Below, one piece after another: positions 1-8,037 of a DNA stretch of 64,000 nucleotides (the stretch's first letter is position 1; every line of letters begins with the position of its first letter). The position numbers and the translations under genes were made by a program. The notes under the pieces are model-generated. The model was not told the DNA's origin. It did not search any database and saw only the letters and a list, made by a program, of their open reading frames with translations. The stretch comes from Streptomyces sp. WP-1 (lineage in GTDB: Bacteria; Actinomycetota; Actinomycetes; Streptomycetales; Streptomycetaceae): assembly GCF_030450125.1 (NCBI RefSeq), contig NZ_CP123923.1, positions 1,178,001 through 1,242,000 on the forward strand, given 5' to 3'.

Positions 1-335
1 CAGCCGCCGCCGAGGGCGTACCCGGCGACCGCGGCGACGGTCGGGGTGCGCAGCTGTCCGAGCCGGTCCCAGGCGGTGAACCAGTCGGCCAGGTACATGT
101 CCATGTACCCCTGCGCGCTCATCTCCTTGATGTCGGCGCCCGCGGCGAACGCCTTCGCCGAGCCGGTGATCACCACGCAGCCGCAGTCCGGGTCCCGGTC
201 CAGCGCCTCGGTGGCGGCCACGACCTCGTTCATGACCTGGAGGTTCAGGGCGTTCAGGGCCTTGGGGCGGTCGAGGGTGAGCAGGGCGGTACGGCCCTTG
301 CGCTCGACCCGGATCGTCTCGTACTCGGTGCTCAT
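1..335 (-). CDS. Enoyl-CoA hydratase (crotonase family), partial at window edge
   Basis: Crotonase-fold enzyme that hydrates the double bond of an enoyl-CoA; only the first 111 residues or so are visible because the gene runs off the left edge. The N-terminal part shows the family landmarks: ALNALN near residue 27, the oxyanion-hole stretch AAGADIKEM near residue 66, and GYALGGG at the truncation. The ATG overlaps the stop of the upstream mmsB-like gene by ATGA, so it is the last visible gene of the valine operon. In that pathway it would hydrate methacrylyl-CoA to 3-hydroxyisobutyryl-CoA, which is inferred from context. Substrate cannot be read from sequence; family assignment is secure. Confidence 0.9.
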   Translation of the reverse strand, partial: MSTEYETIRVERKGRTALLTLDRPKALNALNLQVMNEVVAATEALDRDPDCGCVVITGSAKAFAAGADIKEMSAQGYMDMYLADWFTAWDRLGQLRTPTVAAVAGYALGGG

Positions 336-1267
336 GCCCGTTCTCCGCTCTGTTCCCTGATGGTGCGTACGATGCCCGAGAAGTCCTCGGCGGCACCGGC
401 CCGTTCGGCGTAGTCGGCGTACAACTCGGCCGCTCTGAGTCCGAGTTCGGCGCGCACCCCGCCCGCCCTGACCGCGTTGGCGGCGAGTCCCAGGTCCTTG
501 GCCATGAGCGCGGCGGCGAAGCCGGGCCGGTAGTCCCGGTTGGCGGGGCTCGCCGGGACCGGGCCCGGGACCGGGCAGTTGACGCTGAGCGCCCAGCACT
601 GCCCGGAGGCCGTGGACGCGACGTCGAACAGGGCCTGGTGGGACAGCCCGAGGCGCTCGCCGAGGACGAACGCCTCGCTCACGGCGATCATGGAGACGCC
701 GAGGATCATGTTGTTGCAGATCTTCGCCGCCTGCCCGGCACCGGGGCCGCCGCAGTGCACGGCCTTGCCGCCCATGACGTCCAGCAGGGGCCGGGCGCAG
801 GCGAACTCGGTCTCCCCGCCACCGGCCATGAAGGTCAGTGTGCCGGCCTCGGCGCCGACCACTCCGCCGGATACGGGTGCGTCCAGCGCCCGCATCCCGG
901 CGGCGACGGCGCGGTCCTGGGCGGTGCGGGCGTCGGCGACGTCGATGGTGGAGCAGTCGACGAAGAGGGTGCCGGGCCGGGCCGCCGGGAGCAGGGTGTC
1001 GTAGAGGTCCAGGACATGGCGGCCGGCGGGGAGCATGGTGATCACGGTGTCCGCGTCGGCCACCGCCTCGGCGGCGGATCCGGCGGGCTCCACCCCCGCC
1101 CGCGCGGCGGCCGCCAGGGCCTCGGGCGCCAGGTCGTGGCCGCGTACCCGGTGCCCGGCCCTGACCAGGTTGGCGGCCATGGGGCCACCCATGTGCCCGA
1201 GCCCGACGAAGGCGACGGTGCGACGGCTCGCCGGGACGGCTCCGCCGGCCGGGCCCTGCCCGCTCAC
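332..1267 (-). CDS. mmsB: 3-hydroxyisobutyrate dehydrogenase
   Basis: NAD-dependent beta-hydroxyacid dehydrogenase (311 aa) that oxidises 3-hydroxyisobutyrate to methylmalonate semialdehyde in valine breakdown. The Rossmann motif [13 protein letters not shown] lies near residue 22, the substrate-binding DAPVSGG near residue 130, and the catalytic-lysine segment [13 protein letters not shown] near residue 180. I chose the GTG start at 1267 because it overlaps the upstream stop as GTGA; a longer open frame upstream lies inside the neighbouring gene. Length is normal for the family (about 295-310). Flanking genes for the preceding and following pathway steps make the assignment firm. Confidence 0.93.
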   Translation of the reverse strand: MSGQGPAGGAVPASRRTVAFVGLGHMGGPMAANLVRAGHRVRGHDLAPEALAAAARAGVEPAGSAAEAVADADTVITMLPAGRHVLDLYDTLLPAARPGTLFVDCSTIDVADARTAQDRAVAAGMRALDAPVSGGVVGAEAGTLTFMAGGGETEFACARPLLDVMGGKAVHCGGPGAGQAAKICNNMILGVSMIAVSEAFVLGERLGLSHQALFDVASTASGQCWALSVNCPVPGPVPASPANRDYRPGFAAALMAKDLGLAANAVRAGGVRAELGLRAAELYADYAERAGAAEDFSGIVRTIREQSGERA

Positions 1268-2343
1268 CGCGCCGCCTCCGTCGTACCGCCGGGCCCCGCG
1301 AGCCCGAGTTCGCGGTCGCCGAGCGGGGCGAAGAAGCGCTCCACGTCGGCGTCGGTGACCTCGGCCAGGGTCGCCGGTGACCAGTGCGGGTCGCGGTCCT
1401 TGTCGATGATCTGGGCGCGGACGCCCTCCACCAGGTCGGGGCTCCTCAGCCCGGCGCACGAGACGCGGTACTCCTGGTCGAGGACCTCCTCCAGGGTCCC
1501 GAGCCGCCGGGCGCGGCGGACGGCGGCCAGGGTGACCTTGAGCGCGGTGGGCGACTTGGCGAGCAGGGTCTCGGCCGTCTCCTTCGCCTCCGTGCCGCCG
1601 TGCGCGAACAGCCGCTCGACGATCTCCTCGACGGAGTCGGCGCGATAGCAGGCGTCGATCCAGCTCCGCTGCTCGGCCAACCTGCCCTGTGGGGCCTGCT
1701 GTTCATGCCGCGCCAGAGCATCGGGCACGGGCATCCAGCCGAGGTCGTCCAGCAGGGCGTCCAGGGCGGCGGAGGGGACGTAGTGGTCGGCGAGTCCGCA
1801 CAACAGGGCGTCACCGGCGCCGATCTGGTTTCCCGTCAGGGCCAGGTGCGTGCCCAGCTCGCCGGGGGTGCGGGAGAGGAGGTAGGTGCCGCCGACGTCC
1901 GGGATGAAGCCGATCCCCGTCTCCGGCATGGCGATCCGCGAGCGCTCGGTGACGACACGGACGCCGCCGTGCGCGGAGACGCCGACCCCGCCGCCCATCA
2001 CGATGCCGTCCATGAGGGCGACGTACGGCTTGGGGTAGCGGGCGGTACGCGCGTTGAGGTGGTACTCGTCCCGCCAGAACGCGGCCGACGCGGTGCCGTC
2101 GCCGTCCCGGGCGTCGTCGTGGATGGCGCGGATGTCGCCGCCCGCGCACAGTCCCCGGCCCCCGGCGCCGCTGACGACGACGGTCCGCACGGCGGGATCG
2201 TGCTCCCAGTCGGTCAGCGCCGCGTCGATGCGGGTGACCATCTCGTGGGTGAGGGCGTTGAGGGCCCGGGGCCGGTTGAGGATGATCCGGGCGGCCCGGC
2301 CGCCGGTGCGCAGGAGGACGGGTTCCCCGGTGTCGTTGCTCAT
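1264..2343 (-). CDS. 3-hydroxyisobutyryl-CoA hydrolase
   Basis: Crotonase-superfamily thioesterase (359 aa) releasing 3-hydroxyisobutyrate from its CoA ester in valine catabolism. The oxyanion segment [12 protein letters not shown] lies near residue 65. The [23 protein letters not shown] block near residue 140 is diagnostic for hydrolases (HIBCH type) rather than simple hydratases, as is the length of about 350 aa. ATG at 2343 overlaps the stop of the acyl-CoA dehydrogenase by ATGA and its own stop overlaps the mmsB GTG, so the genes are translationally coupled. Confidence 0.92.
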   Translation of the reverse strand: MSNDTGEPVLLRTGGRAARIILNRPRALNALTHEMVTRIDAALTDWEHDPAVRTVVVSGAGGRGLCAGGDIRAIHDDARDGDGTASAAFWRDEYHLNARTARYPKPYVALMDGIVMGGGVGVSAHGGVRVVTERSRIAMPETGIGFIPDVGGTYLLSRTPGELGTHLALTGNQIGAGDALLCGLADHYVPSAALDALLDDLGWMPVPDALARHEQQAPQGRLAEQRSWIDACYRADSVEEIVERLFAHGGTEAKETAETLLAKSPTALKVTLAAVRRARRLGTLEEVLDQEYRVSCAGLRSPDLVEGVRAQIIDKDRDPHWSPATLAEVTDADVERFFAPLGDRELGLAGPGGTTEAAR

Positions 2344-3488
2344 CCGAGGGCCTCCGTCAGGCCGCGGGCCACGATGACGCGCATGATCTCGTTGGTTCCT
2401 TCCAGGATCTGGTGGACGCGAAGGTCGCGGACGATCTTCTCAATGCCGTACTCGGCGAGGTAGCCGTATCCGCCGTGCAGTTGCAGGGCGCGGTCGGCGA
2501 CCGCGTACCCGGTGTCGGTGGCGAACCGCTTCGCCATGGCGCACAGGTACGGCGCCTGCGGGTCCCCGGCGTCCAGGGCGCGGGCGGCCTGCTGGACCAG
2601 GGCGCGGGCGGCGGTCAGCTCGGTCGCCATGTCGGCGAGGCGGAAGCGCAGGGCCTGGGCGTCGAGGAGACGGGCGCCGAACGCCTCCCGGTCGGCGAGG
2701 TGGGCGAGGCTGCGGTCCAGGGCGCTGCGGGCGCCGCCGAGGGAGCAGGCGGCGATGCCGAGCCGGCCGCCGTTCAGGCCGTTCATCGCGATCCGGAAGC
2801 CCTCGCCCGCGCGGCCGAGGAGCCGGTCGGCGGGGATGCGGACGCCGTCCAGGACGACCTGGCGGGTGGGCTGGGCGTGCCAGCCCATCTTGCGTTCGTC
2901 CGGGCCGAACGAAATGCCGGGGTCGTCCTTGTCGACGAGGAACGCGGAGATGCCGCGGGCGCCGGATTCGCCGGTGCGGGCCATCACCACGTACACCTGG
3001 GCGGCGCCCGCGCCGGAGATGAACTGCTTGACGCCGGTGAGCACGTAGTGGCCGCCGTCGGGTACGGCGCGGGTGGTGAGGGCGGCCGCGTCGGAGCCGG
3101 CGCCGGGTTCGGTCAGGCAGTAGCTCGCGAGGTCGTCCATGGCGCACAGCCGGGGCAGCCACCGTTCGCGCTGGGCGTCGTCGCCGTAGCGGTCGATCAT
3201 CCAGGCGACCATGTTGTGGATGGACAGGTATCCGGCGATGGCGGGGCAGCCGGAGGCCAGGGTCTCGAAGACGAGCACGCCGTCGGCCCGGGTGAGGGCG
3301 GAGCCGCCGTGCTGTTCGCGGACGTAGACGCCGCCGAGGCCGAGCCCCGCGGCCTTGCGCAGGACGTCGACGGGGAAGTGGTGGTCGCGGTCCCAGTCCA
3401 GGGCGTGCGGGGCGAGGTGGTCCTGGGCGAAGTCGAGGGTGGTCTCGACGAGGGCTCGCTGGTCCTCGGTGAGCAGGGTGGTGGTCAT
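2340..3488 (-). CDS. acdH: Acyl-CoA dehydrogenase, probably isobutyryl-CoA dehydrogenase
   Basis: FAD flavoenzyme (382 aa) oxidising a branched acyl-CoA to the 2-enoyl-CoA and passing electrons to ETF. Visible signatures are the EPGAGSDAAAL block near residue 128, the flavin/adenine-contact region around LHGGYGY, and the C-terminal LEGTNEIMR containing the usual catalytic glutamate. The start MTTTLLTEDQ at 3488 is preferred over a 13-codon upstream extension. It sits between mmsA and the 3-hydroxyisobutyryl-CoA hydrolase, which argues for isobutyryl-CoA as substrate; 2-methylbutyryl-CoA is also possible. The symbol follows the Streptomyces acdH usage and is tentative. Confidence 0.9.
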   Translation of the reverse strand: MTTTLLTEDQRALVETTLDFAQDHLAPHALDWDRDHHFPVDVLRKAAGLGLGGVYVREQHGGSALTRADGVLVFETLASGCPAIAGYLSIHNMVAWMIDRYGDDAQRERWLPRLCAMDDLASYCLTEPGAGSDAAALTTRAVPDGGHYVLTGVKQFISGAGAAQVYVVMARTGESGARGISAFLVDKDDPGISFGPDERKMGWHAQPTRQVVLDGVRIPADRLLGRAGEGFRIAMNGLNGGRLGIAACSLGGARSALDRSLAHLADREAFGARLLDAQALRFRLADMATELTAARALVQQAARALDAGDPQAPYLCAMAKRFATDTGYAVADRALQLHGGYGYLAEYGIEKIVRDLRVHQILEGTNEIMRVIVARGLTEALG

Positions 3489-3495
3489 ACGGCGC

Positions 3496-5019
3496 TCAGC
3501 CCATCGTGGGGATCGTGAAGGAGGCACCCTCGCGGCGGCCGGCGGGCCAGCGGGAGGTGACGGTCTTGGTGCGGGTGCAGAAGCGGATCGCGTCCGGGCC
3601 GTGCTGGCCGAGGTCGCCGAAGCCGGAGCGCTTCCAGCCGCCGAAGGTGTGGTGGGCGACGGGCACCGGGATGGGCACGTTCACGCCGACCATGCCGGTG
3701 TCCACCCGCCGGGTGAAGTCGCGGGCGGTGTCCCCGTCGCGGGTGAAGATCGCGACGCCGTTGCCGTAAAGATGCTCGCTGGGCAGGCGCAGGGCCTCCT
3801 CGTAGTCGGCCGCGCGGACGACCGAGAGGACCGGGCCGAAGATCTCCTCCTGGTGGATCCGCATGTCCGGGGTGACCCGGTCGAAGAGCGAGGCCCCGGC
3901 GAAGAAGCCCCTCTCGTGGCCGGGGAGCACGAAGTCCCGTCCGTCCACGACAAGTTCGGCGCCCTCCCGGACCCCGAGGTCGACGTACTCGCGGACCCGG
4001 CGCAGGGCCTCGGGGGCGACCAGCGGGCCGAAGTCGGCCTCGGGGTCGTCGCTGCGGCCGATACGCAGGGCGGCGATGCGTTCGGCGAGCCGGGCGACGA
4101 GGGCGTCGGCGGTGGCCTCGCCGACCGGCACGGCGACCGAGATGGCCATGCAGCGTTCACCGGCCGAGCCGTACCCGGCGCCGATCAGCGCGTCGACCGC
4201 CTGGTCCAGGTCGGCGTCCGGCATCACGACGAGGTGGTTCTTGGCGCCGCCGAAGCACTGGGCGCGCTTGCCGTGGGCGGCGGCGGTGGCGTACACGTGC
4301 GCGGCGACGGGGGTGGAACCGACGAAGCCGAGGGCGGCGACGCGCGGGTCTTCGAGGAGGGTGTCCACGGCGTCCCGGGCGCCGTTGACGACAGTGAGCA
4401 CGCCGGGCGGCAGGCCCGCCTCCAGGAAGAGTTCGGCGAGCCGCAGCGGCACGGAGGGGTTGCGCTCGGAGGGCTTGAGGACGAAGGCGTTGCCGCAGGC
4501 CAGCGCGGGTGCGGCCTGCCAGAGCGGGATCATGGCGGGGAAGTTGAACGGCGTGATGCCCGCGATGACACCGAGGGGTGCGCGCAGCGAGTGCACATCG
4601 ATGCCGGTGCCCGCGTTGTCGCTGAACTCGCCCTTGAGCAGATGCGGGATGCCGGCGGCGAACTCCACGACGTCCAGGCCGCGCCGAAGGTCGCCGTGGG
4701 CGTCGGCGACGGTCTTGCCGTGCTCGGCCGACAGCAGCCGGGCCAGCGCGTCCTTCTCCTGCTCGGCGAGCTGGAGGAAGCGCAGCAGGACGCGGGCGCG
4801 GCGCTGCGGGTTCCACTCGGCCCAGGCGCGCTGCGCCTCGGCGGCGGAGGCGATCGCCGCCGTGGTCTCGGCGCGGTCGGCGAGCGGTACGAGGGCCTGG
4901 ACCTCGCCGGTGTTGGGGTCGTACACCTCGCCGTGGGCCCCGGAGGTGCCCGGGACGTGCTTGCCGTCGACGAAATGGGTCAACTCGCGTACGACAGAGG
5001 GGGCTTGGGGACGGATCAT
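3496..5019 (-). CDS. mmsA: Methylmalonate-semialdehyde dehydrogenase (CoA-acylating)
   Basis: ALDH-superfamily enzyme (507 aa) converting methylmalonate or malonate semialdehyde plus CoA and NAD to propionyl-CoA or acetyl-CoA and CO2. Motifs: TPFNFPAM near residue 157, GFVGSTPV near 230, FGGAKNHLVVMPD near 255 and the catalytic cysteine in GERCMAISV near 287; the GGAKNH stretch is typical of MMSDH. First gene of the five-gene minus-strand operon, with only 7 bp to the acyl-CoA dehydrogenase. About 240 bp upstream sits a cobalamin riboswitch in the same orientation, an uncommon control element for this enzyme. Confidence 0.95.
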   Translation of the reverse strand: MIRPQAPSVVRELTHFVDGKHVPGTSGAHGEVYDPNTGEVQALVPLADRAETTAAIASAAEAQRAWAEWNPQRRARVLLRFLQLAEQEKDALARLLSAEHGKTVADAHGDLRRGLDVVEFAAGIPHLLKGEFSDNAGTGIDVHSLRAPLGVIAGITPFNFPAMIPLWQAAPALACGNAFVLKPSERNPSVPLRLAELFLEAGLPPGVLTVVNGARDAVDTLLEDPRVAALGFVGSTPVAAHVYATAAAHGKRAQCFGGAKNHLVVMPDADLDQAVDALIGAGYGSAGERCMAISVAVPVGEATADALVARLAERIAALRIGRSDDPEADFGPLVAPEALRRVREYVDLGVREGAELVVDGRDFVLPGHERGFFAGASLFDRVTPDMRIHQEEIFGPVLSVVRAADYEEALRLPSEHLYGNGVAIFTRDGDTARDFTRRVDTGMVGVNVPIPVPVAHHTFGGWKRSGFGDLGQHGPDAIRFCTRTKTVTSRWPAGRREGASFTIPTMG

Positions 5020-5143
5020 GGCTGCCTGCTCTCGTCAGGGGGTGATCCGGGACGGCGCGCGGCGGCGGCACACGGCCCAGGTGCGCGGGAGCGCGTGCGG
5101 GTGTGCCGGGGCGGCGCGAGAGACGCGGTGGCGGGACGAGCCC

Positions 5144-5224
5144 TCAGACCGGTACGGCGGGGTTGCCGCGCGGGAGGGGCCCGCGTCGGCTCGCGCCGGG
5201 GTCATGGGTGCGCGGGGGTGCCAT
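5144..5224 (-). other. Tiny ORF (26 codons) directly after the cobalamin riboswitch
   Basis: An ATG at 5224 lies 11-18 nt after a purine-rich GAGGATGGAG stretch, and opens a 26-codon frame that stops at 5144. The start of another short frame (56 codons, 5203 to 5033) overlaps it and ends about 13 nt upstream of mmsA. Neither peptide (rich in Pro, Arg, Ala) resembles anything I recognise. They could be a leader peptide, or the decayed start of a B12-regulated gene such as cbtB that once followed the riboswitch. Weak evidence; listed so the position is not lost. Confidence 0.2.
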
Positions 5225-5261
5225 GCGTGTCGGCTCCATCCTCGTGGACAACACGGAACAT

Positions 5262-5405
5262 CCCGCGGCCGGTATCCTGACTCCCGGATCAGCGCGCGCC
5301 GTCCGCCTTCCCGACATCCAGCTCGTCAGTGGCGTATCCGTCGACGGCGTACTCCCCGGTCACAGTGGCGGGACCGTGCCGGATTCACACCGGCTTCCCT
5401 GCACC
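5262..5405 (-). promoter_or_regulatory. Cobalamin (adenosylcobalamin) riboswitch
   Basis: Read on the minus strand the region carries the conserved core in order: GGGAAGCCGGTGTGAATCC at about 5399-5381, CGGTCCCGCCACTGT ending at 5362, GGGAAGGCGG near 5312-5303, and the B12-box-like GAGTCAGGATACCGGCC near 5284-5268. These match the established cobalamin aptamer, including the conserved receptor and binding-core segments. The RNA points toward mmsA, whose ATG is about 240 nt downstream, with no larger ORF between. Typical members repress transport or B12-independent isozyme genes when cobalamin is plentiful; control of valine catabolism would be unusual. Confidence 0.92.
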
Positions 5406-5420
5406 GCGGGCCTTCTCCCC

Positions 5421-5462
5421 CGAATATATAGTTGGACGTCCTAGTAAATCCAGTGTCCCCGT
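5421..5462 (-). promoter_or_regulatory. Candidate promoter/operator for the riboswitch-mmsA transcript
   Basis: An AT-rich TATATATTC at 5430-5422 lies next to the palindrome GGACGTCC (5434-5441), extended to TTGGACGTCCTA on the plus strand. Placement just upstream of the aptamer suggests a promoter with a superimposed operator. The regulator is not encoded next to it, and no -35 could be chosen with confidence. Confidence 0.4.
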
Positions 5463-5654
5463 GGATCGGGCGCGTCTTCACGCCACGCCGTCCGCGCCCT
5501 TCGCGGGCCGGTCGCGGGGCCGGGCCGGGCGGAGCTGCCCGCCGTACGGGCCGGTCGGATCCGGGTGCGGGACGGGCCGTCGTACCACAACCGGCCGGGG
5601 TCACGGGTGGTGAAGGCGGGCCAGAACTACGGCTGTTCTCCCGGCCCGTGGCCC

Positions 5655-6008
5655 TCAGGAGTTCGCCGCACGCCCCGGCGGTGTGAAGGCGTACAGCCCG
5701 AGGATCTCCGGCAGCGGCGCCACGCCCGGCCCCCCGGACCGTACCCAGGTGATGACGTCCTCGGTCGCCTCCGGGTCGTTGACGAGCCCCAGCCAGACCG
5801 GGCGGGCGCCGGCGGACCGGCCGGCGGTGGAGGGCTGGACGACGATGACGTTGGCCTGGTCGCACACGTCGAGGCAGTCGGAGATCCGCGTGGGCACCTC
5901 CGCCTCCAGCCGGGCGGTCTGCGCCGCGTGGTCGACGCCGGTCACCTTCGGGGTGCCGCAGCAGCAGTCACGGCACACGACGACACGGCACGGGACCGAT
6001 CCGGCCAC
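5655..6008 (-). CDS. (2Fe-2S) thioredoxin-like ferredoxin domain protein
   Basis: Small cytoplasmic protein (117 aa) of the thioredoxin-like 2Fe-2S ferredoxin type. Cysteines cluster in CRDCCCG near residues 12-18 and SDCLDVC near 43-49, the spacing expected for four cluster ligands in this fold; the body between is beta/alpha. Such proteins are often seen near cobalamin-related genes, and here it lies directly upstream of the cobalamin riboswitch on the same strand, which may be a remnant of a B12/cobalt locus. Redox partner unknown. Confidence 0.75.
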   Translation of the reverse strand: MAGSVPCRVVVCRDCCCGTPKVTGVDHAAQTARLEAEVPTRISDCLDVCDQANVIVVQPSTAGRSAGARPVWLGLVNDPEATEDVITWVRSGGPGVAPLPEILGLYAFTPPGRAANS

Positions 6009-6045
6009 TTCTACCCCCCGGAGTTCCGACTCGACCTGGCGATCA

Positions 6046-6882
6046 TCATCTCATCGACTGGCGGGGTGACCAGCCCGGCGGCCCGAACACATATCCGACC
6101 CGGTCCCGCCACCGCACCGCCGCCCGGACGTCGCGCCAGGCGGCCGCGTACTCGTGGAAGGCCACCCACGCCAGGTTGTACGTGCCGATGTTCTTCGTCA
6201 GGCCGTACACCACCCGCTCCCCCTCCGGCTCGAACGTGCGGAACAGCCGGTCCCAGACGATGAGGATGCCGCCGTAATTGCGGTCCAGGTAGACCTGGTT
6301 GGAGCCGTGGTGGACGCGGTGGTGGGAGGGCGTGTTGAAGAACCACTCGACGGGGCGCCACAGCCTGTCCACCCGCTCGGTGTGCAGGAAGAACTGGTAG
6401 ACGAGGCTGACCGCCTGCTGGACCAGGATCATCCACGGCGGCACGCCGAGCAGCGCCAGCGGCAGCCAGAACGGCAGGCCGGTCATCGGCGTCCAGGTCT
6501 GGCGCAGCGCGGTGGACAGGTTGTAGCGCAGGCTGGAGTGGTGGACCACATGGCTCGCCCACAGCACCCGTACCCGGTGGTGGGCCCGGTGGTAGGCGTA
6601 GTAGGCGAGGTCGTCGCCGAAGAACAGCAGCAGCCAGGTCCAGCCGGAGGACGGCGGCAGATGCCAGGGGACGGCGGTGTACGCGGCGGCGTAGACCACG
6701 ATCGTCGCGGCCTTCCACGGCACCGCGATGACCTGGCTGCCCGCGCCCATGGACATGCTGGTGACGGTGTCGCGCAGCTCGTACCCGCGCTCGTCGTCGT
6801 CCGGCAGGAAGCGGTACGACAGCGCCTCCACGACGACCAGCAGCACGAACGCCGGGATCGCGTAGACCACGGCGGGGATCAC
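6046..6882 (-). CDS. Sterol desaturase / fatty acid hydroxylase family membrane protein
   Basis: Integral membrane di-iron oxygenase-like protein (278 aa) of the fatty-acid-hydroxylase superfamily. The histidine clusters that bind the di-iron centre are visible: DLAYYAYHRAHH near residue 90, SHVVHHSS near 110, FLHTE near 165, and NTPSHHRVHHGSN plus LDRNYGGILIVWD near 190-205. Several hydrophobic helices separate them. The GTG start at 6882 overlaps the stop of the GntR gene (GTGA). Regulation by that GntR protein is implied by coupling. Substrate (hopanoid, carotenoid, sterol-like or fatty acyl) cannot be told. Confidence 0.85.
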   Translation of the reverse strand: MIPAVVYAIPAFVLLVVVEALSYRFLPDDDERGYELRDTVTSMSMGAGSQVIAVPWKAATIVVYAAAYTAVPWHLPPSSGWTWLLLFFGDDLAYYAYHRAHHRVRVLWASHVVHHSSLRYNLSTALRQTWTPMTGLPFWLPLALLGVPPWMILVQQAVSLVYQFFLHTERVDRLWRPVEWFFNTPSHHRVHHGSNQVYLDRNYGGILIVWDRLFRTFEPEGERVVYGLTKNIGTYNLAWVAFHEYAAAWRDVRAAVRWRDRVGYVFGPPGWSPRQSMR

Positions 6883-7601
6883 CGGCGGGCCCCCTTCCGG
6901 GTGCGGGGCGCGGCGGGCACGCCGCGGGTCAGCAGTTCGCGGGCCAGTCGCTCGGCCGCCTGCGCCTCGCGGGCCGTGATGTGCCCGGCGAGGCGCCGGT
7001 GGGCCTCGACGTCGAGGATCTCGCCCGCGCCGAGGTCGGCGGGCACGTCGGCGACCGGGATCAGGCCGTCGACCAGGCTGTTGAAGGCCAGCAGGTAGGC
7101 GATGTTCCCGGAGCCCTCCACGATCAGCCGCCACCAGGCGATGTAGGTCTCGTCCAGGTCGGCCAGATCGGGACCGGCCTGCGCGTGCGCCTCGACGGCC
7201 GCGGCGATCTCGGCGGCGGCCCGCGCGGAGCAGCGCAGCGCGCACAGCCGGGCGGCGTCCGCGCCGATACAGGCCCGCATCTCCAGGGCGTCGCGGGCGA
7301 TGTCCTGCACGGTGGGCCCGCTGTCGGCGGCGGCGATGCCCACGGCGAGTTCCAGACCGGCGGTGCGCCGCCAGTCCAGCACCTGGGTACGGCCGCCGTG
7401 GCTGACCTCGACCAGCCGGGCCTGCTGGAGGCGTTTGACGGCCTCCCGTACGGCGTGCCGGTTCACCCCGAACTCGGCCGCCAGTTCCCGCTCGGCGGTG
7501 AGCGCGCCGCCCGCCGGCAGCGCCCCGCCGAGAATCCTGTCGCGCAGCAGGGCGAAGAGCTGGTCGGAGACCGCCTCGCGCCGTATGTGTCCCTCGGTCA
7601 T
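6879..7601 (-). CDS. GntR (FadR subfamily) transcriptional regulator
   Basis: DNA-binding regulator (240 aa) with an N-terminal winged helix (LTAERELAAEFGVNRHAVREAVKRLQ, about residues 33-58, quoted here only as its overall span) and an all-helical FCD-type effector domain. Start ATG at 7601 is the first in-frame Met with a normal N-terminus; the upstream extension is non-coding. It is coupled to the membrane hydroxylase gene and faces the ferredoxin-reductase-P450 set. A perfect inverted repeat 35 bp upstream is its probable operator, so it likely represses itself and may repress the divergent set. Confidence 0.9.
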   Translation of the reverse strand: MTEGHIRREAVSDQLFALLRDRILGGALPAGGALTAERELAAEFGVNRHAVREAVKRLQQARLVEVSHGGRTQVLDWRRTAGLELAVGIAAADSGPTVQDIARDALEMRACIGADAARLCALRCSARAAAEIAAAVEAHAQAGPDLADLDETYIAWWRLIVEGSGNIAYLLAFNSLVDGLIPVADVPADLGAGEILDVEAHRRLAGHITAREAQAAERLARELLTRGVPAAPRTRKGARR

Positions 7602-7635
7602 GGCGATCAGGGTGGACGCGGTTCGTACAGTGGTC

Positions 7636-7652
7636 AACTGGTTGGACCAGTT
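7636..7652. promoter_or_regulatory. Operator for the GntR regulator
   Basis: Perfect inverted repeat AACTGGT-TGG-ACCAGTT (7-bp arms, 3-bp centre) between the GntR gene and the divergent ferredoxin gene. The TGGT/ACCA arms resemble known FadR-subfamily operators. Only one copy was seen in the 226-bp intergenic region. Confidence 0.7.
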
Positions 7653-7827
7653 TTTCTCCGCGGGCCCGCGCGGATGTCGGTGTTCGTCCGGATCCGTCAA
7701 GCCGCTCTCCGGCAGCGGGCGTTGGTGCGCCGCCTCCCGGCCGTCGTCCGGGTGGCCGTGCGAGCGCCGGGGTCTCACCCCATGCTGGACGTGAGGGGGC
7801 GGTACGGCGGAGGAGGAAGTGGTTGAG

Positions 7828-8037
7828 ATGCAGACCGTTGTCGACCTCACGCGCTGCCAGGGCTACGCACAGTGCGTGTTCCTCGCGCCGGACGTGTTCC
7901 GGCTGCACGGCGAGGAGAGCCTGCTGTACGCCCCGGCCGTCCCCGACGATCAGGTCGAACGGGTCCGCGAGGCCGCGGCGGCCTGCCCGGTGCAGGCCAT
8001 CCTCCTCGGGGAAGAGGTGAACGACGGTGCCCGATGA
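7828..8037 (+). CDS. Ferredoxin, probably [3Fe-4S]
   Basis: Small electron carrier (69 aa) with RCQGYAQC near residues 8-15 and ACPVQAI near 52-58. This three-cysteine pattern is typical of the [3Fe-4S] ferredoxins that serve actinobacterial P450s. AGGAGG at 7811-7816 favours the ATG at 7828 over a GTG at 7819, which is too close to it. The gene overlaps the following reductase by 11 bp and is the first of the reductase-P450 set, so it presumably carries electrons from that reductase to the P450. Confidence 0.92.
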   Translation: MQTVVDLTRCQGYAQCVFLAPDVFRLHGEESLLYAPAVPDDQVERVREAAAACPVQAILLGEEVNDGAR

